Shown piece after piece: positions 53,215 through 63,931 of a stretch of DNA of 64,000 bases. A program made the translations under genes and the position numbers. The notes beneath the pieces were generated by a model. The model was given only the letters and a program-made list of their open reading frames with translations, made no database searches and had not been told where the DNA came from. Positions within the stretch are counted from its first letter, which is position 1. Every line of letters starts with the position of its first letter. The DNA is from Puccinia triticina (lineage: Eukaryota; Basidiomycota; Pucciniomycetes; Pucciniales; Pucciniaceae), in assembly GCF_026914185.1 (NCBI RefSeq), contig NC_070571.1:744001-808000 (forward strand). The letters are read 5' to 3'.

Positions 53215-55922
53215 ATGTGGTTCTCGACCCCACTGAAAGCACTCCGACAGCAGCCCGCCCAAGCATCCACCCCGCAAACCCAAGCCCAGACTGCCAGTGG
53301 CAGCCAACCACAACCATCTCACCCGGGTCAGTGCATCTCCCAGATAGATAGATTGCAACTTCTACTGACCCAGCTACCATGATGATACACAGAACCCCAG
53401 CCCGAGAATATTTTGCTCAACCACCATCCAAACATCAACTTCCTCTCCTCGGCCACACCAATCCCATCATTCCCGAAGACTGTCTCGCTAAGCTCACTCA
53501 AGCAAGCCCAGCGCCAGTCGGAGATCAACTTCTTATCGAATTTCATCTCTCAAACGGCCTCCAGTCCATCGCTCAAACGAGCTCACCAGCAACCAGAACA
53601 ACAGGAACCAGAACTTCAAGCCAACAACCAGCTAGCCCCTTCTACCCTCAGATTGATCGACCAACCGTCCGCCGACCAATCCTCAATGATCACCCTACCA
53701 TACCCTAACCCAGATCTATCATCAATCACCACCCACAACACTCTCTTCGACTCCGAAATCCAGCCCAACCCAACCCCAGCTCGCAGGATCTCTGCTCTGC
53801 CGAGTCGGGCCCAAACTCCCTTCAAATTATTCAAACCTCAGCCATCCCCATTGCCTCAATCAGCACCGCAAGTCGAACACCACCAATTTCAATCACCCAT
53901 TAGCCAGCACGCCCGATCCCCTCTCGTCAACAAACCAACTAACATACTCATCACAGCTAAAGATGTAACCTCTACTAAAGCAGCCACCTCGACTAAAGAG
54001 CCAACCGCTCCTCAAGAAGCAACCTCGTCTCAATCTCCCCACGAAGCAGCCTTGTCTAAAGCAGTAGCCTCTCCTGCAGATCGAAAAAATCTTGCTCATT
54101 CCGAAGAATTCATCTCTCCATCAAGACGGAAAATTGCCTCTCCTCCAAAAGTCAATTTCCCAACCCCATCTGCCGCCATCTCAGACATTTTCAAAAAGCA
54201 AGACCAGCCCATCGTCCCAAGCGCAACGACCATCGACCAAGTCATGGCTGAACTCGAAAATAGGACTGAAGCAGGACCACGGATCACCAAAATCACTTTT
54301 CAAGATCAACAAAACTCTCAGGTAACTAAACCGACTACCGGTAGATTTACTGACGCCCATGGAAAACAGTTCGCCAAGGTCAGATCTTGATTGTCATTTT
54401 CTCATTTGTTCTTTTTCGATCCCAAGATCTGAGCTTCCAGAACCCTTCTTACAACAGTATGACAGTATCACGAATCATTATGCAGCCAAACGGAAGAATG
54501 ACGCGCCAACAATGAATGGCCGGAGCGTTACCAATCCCTCAAAGAGAGCCAAGGTCTCTGACTTTGGATATCCGAAACGTCTGGTGTCTCAGCAAGAGAC
54601 GGACGCCGAACAGGCCGAAAAGAAGAAAGAGATTGTCAAGAGGCAGCTAGAATTGGCTCGATCACGTCGAAGGACTGGTGGTCGGACTTCAAACATCGGG
54701 CCGAAAGGTTAGTGCAAAGAAAGACAAAAAAAAAAGTAAATGGGGATGAATTATCTGACAAGATCGATCTTAGCTGGCAATTCTAAACCCGTACCGAGTG
54801 GATTCAGTTCGTTTGGCACGAGACTATTGAAATCAGCCGTCAAAACGGTGGCCGGAGCGTTCAAGGCTTCCCAAAAACCACCAGCGAAGGTAGATGGAGT
54901 GGGCTTTGGAGTTCCAGCCGGCCTCGGTGTAGGTCCGGCCAAGGTGCCCACCGCAGGGGCCCCGCAAACCAAAAGAGTCATCGGGCCACCAACGCGTATG
55001 GTCTCTAAACCTCCACTGAATCGTCTCCCTCCGGCCGGTCATCACAGATTGCTTTCCGCCACTTCCTCGACTTCAAACTCCCAGTCTGAGGCCGCCCGTC
55101 GAAGAGTAGTGTCTGTGCCTACAGCCGCATCATCCAATCCTCCCGGAGCTAGTAAAATACCACCACGGGGCGCAACTACTCGAGCGCAGGCTAGTGCGGC
55201 GACCCAGCCAACCGCTTTCTCCAAGGTCGGCCTCTTTTTTTGTTCTTTTTGGAACGGCTAGAACCATGAGTCCTGACTTTTCTTCCAAAATAAATCAATA
55301 TCAAAAGTCCACCTGGCAACCCAAAACGTTGCCTAAACCACCCGGTGGAAATCTTAAGATGATGAGCGGGCCGAGCAGTCGCATAAATCCGCCCAGGACT
55401 CGCCAAATTACTCAAGTCAGCAGTCCGAGTAAGAACTTCAACGCGGGCTCGGCAGGTCCGACGACCACGATGACCACCCGGTCCCGAATCCCGAAGATGT
55501 CGACCCATGGCCACGGCCAAACGATCATCCGGCCAACCGTGAAGAGTGGCGAGGAGACAAGCAGAAAGGCGATGATGACGTCGACATCGACGAATGCGAG
55601 CTCGACCCGCTCGGTCGTCCGCATCGGCCTCTCGGCCAAAACTGTGCCTAAGAAGCTCAGCCAGCCCGTCCAGTCTACCAAGCCGATCTCCACCCAGACC
55701 AGACCTGGCGCCGCCCTCCGACGCACCACCACCATCGGCTCCCGCCCGCCCCTCGCCCGCAAAAGCAGCTCCCATCCTTCTCGCGCCTTGCCCCACAAAG
55801 ATCGTAGCAACCCAGCCTCTGACATCCCTAAGCGGAAAATTCTCATCCTCCGCAAAAGTAGGAGGTCTAGCTTGAAAAACGTCGGCACCAAAGCCGTGTC
55901 CCATCGTGTTTCTTCTTCCTAA
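53215..55922 (+). CDS. Basic Ser/Pro-rich disordered protein, five exons, about 812 aa
   Basis: Exons 53215-53326, 53393-54378, 54434-54707, 54774-55225 and 55308-55922 join in phase (2439 nt). Introns are 55-82 nt with GT-AG ends and branch-like CTGAC/CTAAC. The protein is rich in Ser, Pro, Gln, Lys and Arg. Possible short conserved pieces are DAHGKQFAKLPEPFLQQYDS followed by ITNHYAAKR, the helical KLAR-like QETDAEQAEKKKEIVKRQLE and SFGTRLLKSAVKTVAGAFKA. Such short motifs in a basic disordered chain suggest a nuclear or chromosome-associated protein, but this is only an impression. The start was chosen because exon 1 splices cleanly into exon 2. No decay, no transposon motif. Confidence 0.7.
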
Positions 55923-57132
55923 CTCTGCCCGCTCTTCCATACACCTTTTTCATTTTACCTGTTGATTGGTCATTCAATTTTCATGATCCGGCATATTCTC
56001 CGGTCATGTCGCCTCACACTCTTTTTATTATCTTCTCACTGGCTCATCTTTGTATTAGTACTCGATATGTATTGACACACGCACATTTACACCCAAACAA
56101 CATCCAGGAGAGTTTTTTGTTTTTCAAAAAAAAAAGAGAATGTATCTATTTCTGCTTCAAAGATAAATCAGTAAATCTTTCTTGGGTTTTCTTGATATTT
56201 TATATATGGTTTGTTGTTATCCAAAGTACATGATCTGGACTGGCTCTGTGACACAAATCATTCCCCTCCAAAGTGTCTTCTGGTCAAGAGCTGCCGTCTC
56301 CCTGAAAATGATTCCACCTAATCCCTCTTGGCTCTTAGAAGGTTGAAATCTTGCAAACAACATATGTAGTCTCTAAACTTGGAATGCATTTCTCGCACAA
56401 CCTGTTTCAACATCTATCCAGACTTTCCATCCTCAGACTCGAGCATCTTCGCAGTCTGCGTGGTGGAAACGGTCGAGCTGCCACCATTGTAGTGGTACTG
56501 ACATTCAAGCATTCATGTTTGATGTGCCGCACCAAGCGCCCCTCGCGCAGAGAGCCTGAGGACAGATGCTCGCATCGCCACGTGCTACTCTAGCGGAGCA
56601 CGCCTTGCTCGCGCGAGTTCACCCATACTTGCAAAGCTTGCCAGCTGGCACTTAGCAAATTTCGAAGAGCTCTCAGGTCTTAAATTCAAACTGCGCAGCG
56701 GAATAGTAAAGGGGAGTTGGAAAAGAATCAAGGCCGTGTGATCTGTTGGATTGGCAATGAGGCGAAAAGGATAGCAATAAGTAAAACTGATGGAATATGT
56801 ACTGGAGAAAGGTTAGAATATCAAACGAGCACAAAATGATCCGATAGGTGCTGTGTATTGTGGCGAGGCCGACATTGAAGATGTAAAGCAAGGAGCCGGC
56901 AAAAAAATGAAAACCAGAAACGACCGGGTCGATCGCGCGTCCTTCAATCAAAGTGATTCAATCGTCAGACGGACATTTTAACCTGACTTCGCGTCGCCAA
57001 AGCTTCATCTGGAGTTTTGAAGAGTTCTGACACATGCTCGGTTGGCGGTAACGAAGTGAACGGAGTCGGAGGAGTGAGACAAGGGATGATGTATGTCGAT
57101 GCGGATTTTCAAGTTCAAGGGTTGAAGCGGCT
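55923..57132. other. Intergenic
   Basis: 3' flank of the basic-protein gene and 3' flank of the secreted-protein gene, which converge here. A GC-rich patch at 56540-56600 has CGCGCAGAGAGCCTG-type sequence; no gene. Confidence 0.4.
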
Positions 57133-58026
57133 TTAATACGACGACCAAGATTGGGGGCTGGGGGCAGGTGCCGATGCCGAGGCCCTTGATTTTACATCCG
57201 CTTGCAAGTTGGGGGCCATCTCATTGACGTACTGCTTATACAACTCAGCATTTTCTTTTTGTGAAATTCTGCTGGGTTTACCCCGGATCGCCAGCCATTG
57301 TCCAACAACCTCTTTCATATTGTGAGGAGTGATATTGTGAGGAGGTCCAGTTGCGAGGGCCCGGCGGTTGGTTCTGCTGTCGAGACAAGCTTCGAGAAGG
57401 GCGAGCAAAAAATCCCCGACAATTAAACAGACGTCTCTTGCTATGCACGGACAGTTTACATGACAGCACCCCGTTCTTTCCAACAGAGTACCATCCATGC
57501 GATAGACCTCGACCCTTCCGCAATCGTATTGATGATCACAGTAAGCTATCGGCATCTTGATGATGATATTTTCACCATTCGGGTTGACTATAATCACGTA
57601 AGCTCCCCCCGGTTCTAGATCATTCAGAATGTAGTTGATGAGCTCCTCCTCTTTTTCAGTTTTTTTGATGTCTGCTCGTGCTTTCATTTTCTGTGTTTTG
57701 GGTACAGCCATCATCCTATCTTCGAAGTGTCTTCCCATTTTTTCCGTTCCCGACTCGATCGGGCTGGGGGCGGGGTACGGTTCCTTGTTTTCGTTTGAAT
57801 ATTTGAGAGGATCGTATTTGGTCAGATACGCATAAGGATTACCATCCGGTGCTTGTCCGGCGTGCAGTTGGAGGTGTAAATACGAGTTCTCTGGGGTCGT
57901 CCCATGTAGGGGAGAAGGTGCTATCCCTGATGTTGCGAGGGGAGCAAGATCACGAACGGGGGTGGCCATGACATAACTTGGTATGAAGTAATAGTATAAG
58001 AGCGTTATCGCGCAGAGCCTTAACAT
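57133..58026 (-). CDS. Predicted secreted protein, 297 aa, candidate effector
   Basis: The ATG at 58026 gives MLRLCAITLLYYYFIPSYVM followed by ATPVRD, a good signal peptide with cleavage after VMA. An upstream in-frame ATG at 58308 would hide the signal, so the shorter start is preferred. The mature protein has a Pro-rich, charged N-terminal half, a central KKTEKEEELINYILNDLEPG segment, then a compact part with nine cysteines: CDHQYDCGRVEV, RTGCCHVNCPCIARDVCLIV and LEACLDSR. The tail is Ser/Ala/Pro-rich. It resembles the many lineage-specific secreted proteins of rust fungi; no enzymatic motif. Intact, single exon. Confidence 0.7.
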   Translation of the reverse strand: MLRLCAITLLYYYFIPSYVMATPVRDLAPLATSGIAPSPLHGTTPENSYLHLQLHAGQAPDGNPYAYLTKYDPLKYSNENKEPYPAPSPIESGTEKMGRHFEDRMMAVPKTQKMKARADIKKTEKEEELINYILNDLEPGGAYVIIVNPNGENIIIKMPIAYCDHQYDCGRVEVYRMDGTLLERTGCCHVNCPCIARDVCLIVGDFLLALLEACLDSRTNRRALATGPPHNITPHNMKEVVGQWLAIRGKPSRISQKENAELYKQYVNEMAPNLQADVKSRASASAPAPSPQSWSSY

Positions 58027-58429
58027 AGTGTAGTACAATGTGTGGTTGGAGGCAAGGGTTAAAGATGCTCGAATGCACGCTGGGGGAGGCCTGATTAACA
58101 AAGCGTCGGAGGGATCAACTCCTTGATCAGGATTCGGGGTACGACAAGGACTGCACCCCCCTCTAAACGTCGAATTCCCAATTCCCAAAACATCAATGCC
58201 AGTAGTTTCAGTTCCCTCAGCTGAAAAGGAAATTCTCTCAAGAATATGTTTCACACTTCTGAGGTTGAGAACCGGTATGCCAACAAACAGTGGCGATATA
58301 TTACCCACTAGAAGTCTGGGACAAGTTGCAGCACGAGGCGGGCAAGGCTTTTCTACATAAACGTAACAGGAACCCTTGGGCTTCTAAACACCAAGTTTAA
58401 TGGTGCTCCGCTGTCCAAACCTGATGAAT

Positions 58430-58722
58430 TTTCAGCCGAAGCTGGGGAAACAAGAAGGAAAAAAAGTGTTGAAGCTATGACCGGAGGTCGAGGCTGAGAG
58501 GAAGGGCAGAGTGGCCTGAGGAACAACAAGCTCAGAGAAGCTCTGAGTGAGACAACAAAAAGGGGCCAAGGGAGCCCTCTGGGAGGGCGAAAAAACTGCT
58601 AGCTTGCGTGGCGGAAAAGCACACACGCTACAAGAGGTTGTATCCTGTAGAGACCTCAGGGAAATGCGCACAGAAGCAGATGAGTTTATTTCTTGTCTAA
58701 GCTGGGGATCTTTAAGCTATTA
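58430..58722. repeat. Repeat X, first piece (target of Harbinger)
   Basis: CTACAAGAGGTTGTATCC, GAGACCTCAGGGAA and CTTTAAGCTAT here correspond to similar strings at 62736-62816. It continues after the Harbinger element at 62137 (ATTGGGGCTGG, TATATGCATCTGG), which corresponds to 62815-62900. Probably an LTR-like repeat in two tandem diverged copies. Confidence 0.55.
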
Positions 58723-58892
58723 GAGCATCCGCATCGGTGCGGGAGTAACTAGGGTCGGAGTAGATTAGCTTAATACCAGATTAGTGCTAATCCTACCCGT
58801 CACCCGCATTGGTACGGTGTAAAATCAATAATAAGTGGTTACTCCTTGAGCTACTCTGCTCACCCGCATCGGCTCAATTTTACTCCACAACA

Positions 58893-60294
58893 ATGCCGCC
58901 AAGACTCTTGTTCAACGATGAAGACTTCAATACACGACGACACATCCTTCATACCCGCCAAACAACCCAAGAGCTCCTGAACGAAGGCGATGTGGATTAT
59001 TTGAACTCTAGCGACTCCGAGGACGAAGCCCAAGCATCAACCAAGATGAAGATCACTCGTCAGCCCAATAAGGACCGGGGTCATCTTGAACATCACAAAA
59101 ATCTCATGAACGACTATTTCAATGAGGACTCGCGCTACGGCCCTCGGGATTTTTCTCGTCGTTACCGCATTGAGAAGGAACTATTTTTGCGTATTCTAAC
59201 AGACCTTACTGCACGATACCGTTACTTTGTTCAAAAGCTGGTGGGCCCGTTTTTCACTTTCTAAACTGAAAAACAGAGGCAATACTGAAGGTTCTTGCCC
59301 TTCAATCTCTGTCTGCAGGATTGCACCGGGAAACTAGGCTTGAGTCCTCATCAAAAACTAACAGCAGTCATTCGACAGTTGGCTTATGGAATTCCGCTCA
59401 ATGCGACCGATGAGTACTGCAGACTTGGAGAGACAACAGCCCGACAAAATATGGTAGAGTTTTGTACTGCAATTCAAGAGACATATGGACCGACCTACTT
59501 ACGCGCTCCAAACGAAGAAGATCTCAAGAGAATACTGGCCGAGAACGCTGCTAGAGGTTTCCCTGGATGTATCGGCAGCCTAGATTGCATGCATTGGGAA
59601 TGGAAGAATTGTTAGTGGTCAGTTCACAGGAAAAGAGAAGGCCCCAACTGTGGTTCTAGAAGCGGTTGCAACCGCCAATACCTGGATCTGGCACTCTTTT
59701 TTTGGGACGTGCGGAGCTCTGAATGACAAAAATGTGTTGGACCAATCACCCCTCTTCAAATTGGTGCTAGTGGGCACATCTTGGGGTGTTGAATTTGAAG
59801 TCAATGGCAATGTCTATAACATGCCTTACTACCTTGTCAATGGCATCTACTACCCATGGGCTACTTTAATTCAGTCTAAATCTCTAGTCACGCAAGATCG
59901 AGCAACTAAACTTTTCACAAAACGGCAAGAATCGGTTCGAAAAGATATTGAGAGGACGTTTGCGGCGCTTCAAGGCCAGTTCCAGATTCTGAGTGCCCCA
60001 GCTATGGGCTGGGACCTGAACGATTTAAATTCAATCATGACAACATGTGTGATTCTTCACAACATGATTGTTGAATCTTGTTCAGTGCCGAAATCATACC
60101 CTCCACTCCCGGTGTCAACAAAAATTCTTCCTCCACGACCTGCGCCTTACTCAATACAGGATCAATGTATACGCGGCATTGAAATGCGATCGGAGTTGAT
60201 ACATCACAACCTGACCCATGATCTCATTAGTAACTTGTGGGACTCATCTCGGAAGGAAGGCTTCATTGATTGGGACGACATTCTAGCTTCCTGA
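58893..60294 (+). pseudogene. Harbinger transposase (DDE_Tnp_4), one small deletion
   Basis: Exon 1 58893-59240 (MPPRLLFNDEDFN ... FSRRYRIEKELFLRILTDL), intron 59241-59318, exon 2 DCTGKLGLSPHQKLTAVIRQ, GIPLNATDEYCRLGETTARQ and FPGCIGSLDCMHWEWKNC. The frame breaks at 59613-59616 just after the first catalytic Asp (SLDCMHW): family members have a short P-x-AWK stretch here, so roughly 11 bases are missing. It resumes at 59617 with GQFTGKEKAPTVVLEAVATA, the second Asp in GALNDKNVL, the third residue Glu in RKDIERTFAALQGQFQ, and a normal end to 60294. The family cuts DNA at TIRs and needs its Myb-like partner. Otherwise intact, so recently active. Confidence 0.9.
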
Positions 60295-60656
60295 TTTTGT
60301 TCTTCCTGTGTATTTTTTGTTTTATTTTGTGATGCCTGTGCTTTTGGGCAATGAAGAATACTTTTTGGGCAACAACAGCTTTAACAGGCAATTTGGGTGG
60401 GCGATATTTGCAATTTGAAGTGCAAAAAGCTTGATAAAACTTACATCAAACTGAGTCCATTTCCGGGCTTGCCCACCTCCTGAGCCCGCAAATGCAGAGC
60501 ACTCTGATTCAAAATGCGATATATAAATATTCATTTAACAAACATGAGATAGAAAATATCTATCCAAAAAAAATGAAATAGGAAAAAGAGAAAGCCAACA
60601 GATCAGGACAGGGAAAAAAGTGGAGAAAAAAACCCTGTCAAATTGGGGGCATCAAG

Positions 60657-61868
60657 TTATTTCAGGAGGGGATCAAGTGGGAGAAGTTGGAAGGGGTTAC
60701 TGTCTTGAGTTTGAGTTGGTTTTGCAAGGCCTTCTCCATCGGAGGAGTCGTCATCGCTAGTTCGGTCCTCATCTTGTTCATTGTTTTGAACATCTGCCAC
60801 GGGACATCTCGATGGAGTTTCGTAAGAGGATGCAGACTGATGAGGAGCTGGGACTGGTGGTCGCTTGTTGGCAGCCGCAATAGCCTTTCGTCTTTCTTCC
60901 ATGATCATTTCCTTCTCAGACAAGAGATACTCTTGGGAGACTTCGTCCGGGCAGTCATCAACATTCTGAAGCATGCAGGTAAGATTGGTTTTGCGTCGGT
61001 CAACCTCGATTAGCTCGGCTTGTATGTCATTTCCACGTTTTGCTTCTGCCAACCGTTTTACCGAGTCATTGTGAGCTAATTCAAGCAGTTTAATTTTTTT
61101 CCGTTTATACAGTTCTTCAGCCTCTAAGCGTTTGGCGGTTTTAACGCCCATGGGTCGATCCCAACCCTTTGATTTCACGGGGCTTTCATTGGCTGAATCT
61201 TGACAATTGGGTCGAGAAGAATCACCATTTTGGTCATTGTGTTGAGACCCCATTGGAGATTGGTTTATGCCCGGCTGGATCGATTGGGAAGATTGACTTT
61301 GGGGAGCTCGGCCAGTCTTTGGTTTCTCGGCAAGGGCCACGAACTTGCGCACATGCCTCAAGAGGTGCCATGGCCAATCAAAAACAAAATGCTTGTTTTC
61401 TTGATCGTAGTACTGCTGGCGTGCATGCGTAATCCAATCCTCGGGGGAAGAGCCTGAGGCGGGGTTTTTCTCTATGCGATCGTGGAGCGCGCAGAACTTG
61501 AGGACAGCTTTTTGCAACAATTTTCACCTGTTTAATAAATCAGAAAAAAAAATTAGCTTATTTTATCAACCGGCCAATATGTGCCAGACTGCTTACCTGC
61601 TCGTTAGACCAGTAGTATCACGGCGAGGTCCCGGGCTGAACTGGGTGAAGTCTTTAAGGACACGAGCCCAAAAATCGCTCGCCTTCTGATTATTAGATCT
61701 GATAGGGTCTTCAGAAACCCAAACCCAGCTTTTCGCAAGCTGCTCGTCTTCCTCTGGGGTGAAATTGCGACCTTGTTTCTTGTTACTAGTAGTCACGCCT
61801 GCGGGAGTGGTGGGAGAGGCAGGTGCTGGGGGTGGGGCTGAACCGTTCGGAGCAATTGCATCGGGCAT
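60657..61868 (-). CDS. Harbinger Myb/SANT-like partner protein
   Basis: Exon 1 (61868-61597) has GRNFTPEEDEQLAKSWVWVS and KASDFWARVLKDFTQFSPGP, a Myb/SANT-like (NAM-associated) DNA-binding domain. After an intron (GTAAGC to AAACAG, about 61594-61531) exon 2 runs KAVLKFCALHDRIEKNPASG, DWITHARQQYYDQENKHFVF, MGVKTAKRLEAEELYKR and a coiled, acidic C-terminus to 60657. The exact splice phase leaves a TGA just after the junction, so either the acceptor differs or this copy is damaged. In PIF/Harbinger elements this protein brings the transposase to the nucleus and to the ends. Confidence 0.8.
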
Positions 61869-62136
61869 CGCGTAGACGGTAGGCTGATGTGGCTGTGTCC
61901 GTGGTGAAGATGACCGCTGTCGAGATGGCTGTAGAGTTACTCTTCAGCTTGATCCAGTGAATTTTGAATATTCAATTTGGTTTACTCCTAGTATTAGTGA
62001 GGAGTAAAGTTACTCCCGCTTACTCCAAATCGTACTCCCGGGAGGAGTTGAGTCCGACTTAATCGGACCCTATGTGGTTGCCAAGTGGGATTAGTTATGC
62101 TAATCCGTCCTTAATCCGCGACCAATGCGGATGCTC

Positions 62137-62292
62137 TTACAATATTGGGGCTGGATTGTGGGACAGAAGGTGAACATTGTATATGCATCTGGAGGGAGTG
62201 AAGGAGTGACAGGGAGAGGAAAAGTGTGACAAGGAAGGGAAAGATGAGGAAAGAGAGACCGGCAACACTGGAATTTCAACAAACAGGCCTGA
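62137..62292. repeat. Repeat X, second piece between Harbinger and MITE
   Basis: Right-hand continuation of the repeat split by the Harbinger element; it ends in TGA, the target of the MITE at 62293. Confidence 0.5.
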
Positions 62293-62640
62293 GAGCATCT
62301 GCATTGGTTGCGGATTAAGGGAGGATTAGCGTAACTAATCCTCCTCGGCAACCGCATCGGGTCCGATTTAATCGGACTAAACTCCTCCCGGGAGTACGAT
62401 TTGGAGTAAGCGGGAGTAAAGTTACTCCTTGCTAATCCTGGGAGTAAGCGCTGCATGCAGACACTGCTCCGCACCCAAAAGTATGCACCAAACACAGCTT
62501 ACATAAGCTGTAGGTGCATACCACATACTTACACAGCTTTTTATCCCGCACCAATGCGGTTGCCGGCCGGGATTAGCGCTAATCCGGGAGTAAGCAGATC
62601 TGTTACTCCTCGAGTTACACCCGCACCAATGCGGATGCTC
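62293..62640. mobile_element. Harbinger-derived MITE, 348 bp
   Basis: GAGCATCTGCATTGGTTGCG at the left matches the reversed right end GAGCATCCGCATTGGTGCGG. TGA is duplicated outside (62290-62292, 62641-62643). Internal GGAGTAAC, GGATTAGC and ACTAATCC motifs match the subterminal parts of the 58723-62136 transposon, so it can be regarded as a deletion derivative or cousin. Confidence 0.9.
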
Positions 62641-62643
62641 TGA

Positions 62644-63000
62644 GGAGGAAAGCTTGCGGCCGGGAACAAAACAAGGAAGCCCAAGAAGGGGCCAAGCTGC
62701 TTAGCTGTGAAGGGGAAAAAGGCCCCTCACTACAAGAGACTCTCAGGTCTCAGGGAACAAGCGCAGGAACTGATGTTTCTATTTGTATCTATCTGAGCGG
62801 ATATTTAAGCCATTACGTTGGGGGGAACAAGATGTGGGAAGAAGATGGGATTTGCATATGCAACTGGCAGGAGAAAGGGAGTGACAGGGAAGAGACAGGA
62901 AAGAAGTGAGTGACAGGGATGTGAAATTCCACCAAAACCATCCTGATTCTCCTTCCCAGACTGATACTAATTCATAAGCTTTCCAATATTCTGAGGCTCT
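62644..63000. repeat. Repeat X, second diverged copy
   Basis: Matches 58.43-58.72 plus 62.14-62.29 kb in order (CACTACAAGAGACTCTCAGG, TATTTAAGCCAT, GGGAGTGACAGGGA) with clear divergence. Confidence 0.5.
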
Positions 63001-63570
63001 CCAAATCAACCCCTACAACCACAAGTTCATCCTACCTTATATATGCAAGCAGGGTACTGAAGCATATGAGGTGTATCTGACTGGTAACTGGTAAGCAATC
63101 ACCCATCCCCCATGAGTTTGCTTAAAAGAGGACAAATTGAAACAACATCAATGGCCTGCAGACAACTAAAACCTCATGAACATGTGTGTCAGGTTGTGGG
63201 TCTTGGGCAAAGTCCTGTATACTTACTTTTGGGAGCTACAACTGTTGAGGTGCTTTACCCACAGCTTATTTTGGCCACACTGCCCAAGCTCAACACCCTG
63301 CTCTTGATAAAAGTCCACAGAATCATGATGAAATTTGACCTCCAATTTACAAACAGGCAGCCAAACCTTCTTGCATTTGACTTAACAAAGTTCTATTTTC
63401 CAATCTCATGGTTGAGGATCAGACTAAGAATGCCATGTCTTGGGATTCTTCAGCATCACTAGATATATTTCCTCTTTTCAAACTATTTTTTGGGAGCGTG
63501 AGACTAATTAAAGGTGAAAAATATGACAGTCCAGATCAGCAGCTGTATTGGGAGCAACCTGGATAGGTGA
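63001..63570. other. No supported gene
   Basis: The plus-strand frame 63112-63462 (LLKRGQIETTSMACRQLKPH) shows no known domain and may be a decayed coding remnant. Confidence 0.3.
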
Positions 63571-63685
63571 CACTGTGAAAAAAACTCAAGAAACTGCTAT
63601 CAGTTGACATGCAATATTACAAAGGTGCCTTTGTAATATTGCATGTCAACTGGCAGCAGTTTCTTGAGTTTTTTTTTTCACAGTG
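63571..63685. mobile_element. 115-bp fold-back (hairpin) element
   Basis: CACTGTGAAAAAAACTCAAG pairs with the right end. The centre TACAAAGGTGCCTTTGTA and the inner GTTGACATGCAA resemble the hairpin at 21145-21256 (TACAAAGGGGCCTTTGTA, GTGACAT). Flanks TGA and AGA agree at 2 of 3 bases. Confidence 0.85.
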
Positions 63686-63931
63686 AGACTGGCACTAATT
63701 GACAAGCTTCTTGTCCAATCTTTGGGAGTGGCAGAACTTAGTTGCAGGAAGATTAGCATCAACTCCCTTGTATCTGCCCTCCTCCGCGATCAGATTCTCA
63801 AGCATGCCCACAGCTTGCTTGAGTCCCTCACCAACTGCCTTGTCCCGAAAACCACTACCCTCAGCCACTTAATCCTCAACTCAAACTCCTGCCTCTAGCA
63901 CACCATCTTTTGTAGAGACTGTAAAATGAAG

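Larger units (their letters stand above)
58723..62136. mobile_element. PIF/Harbinger transposon, 3.4 kb
   Basis: Terminal inverted repeats GAGCATCCGCATCGGTGCGG (left) and GAGCATCCGCATTGGTCGCG (right, reversed) with TTA duplicated outside (58720-58722, 62137-62139). CCCGCATYGG motifs repeat near both ends (58803, 58863, 62121). It holds both standard genes: a DDE_Tnp_4 nuclease (plus strand) and a Myb/SANT-like protein (minus strand), convergent. Confidence 0.95.

Noticed and set aside
57133..58308. 391-aa version of the secreted protein starting at 58308
   Set aside because: The extra 94 residues lack conserved features and would bury the signal peptide; the ATG at 58026 is better.
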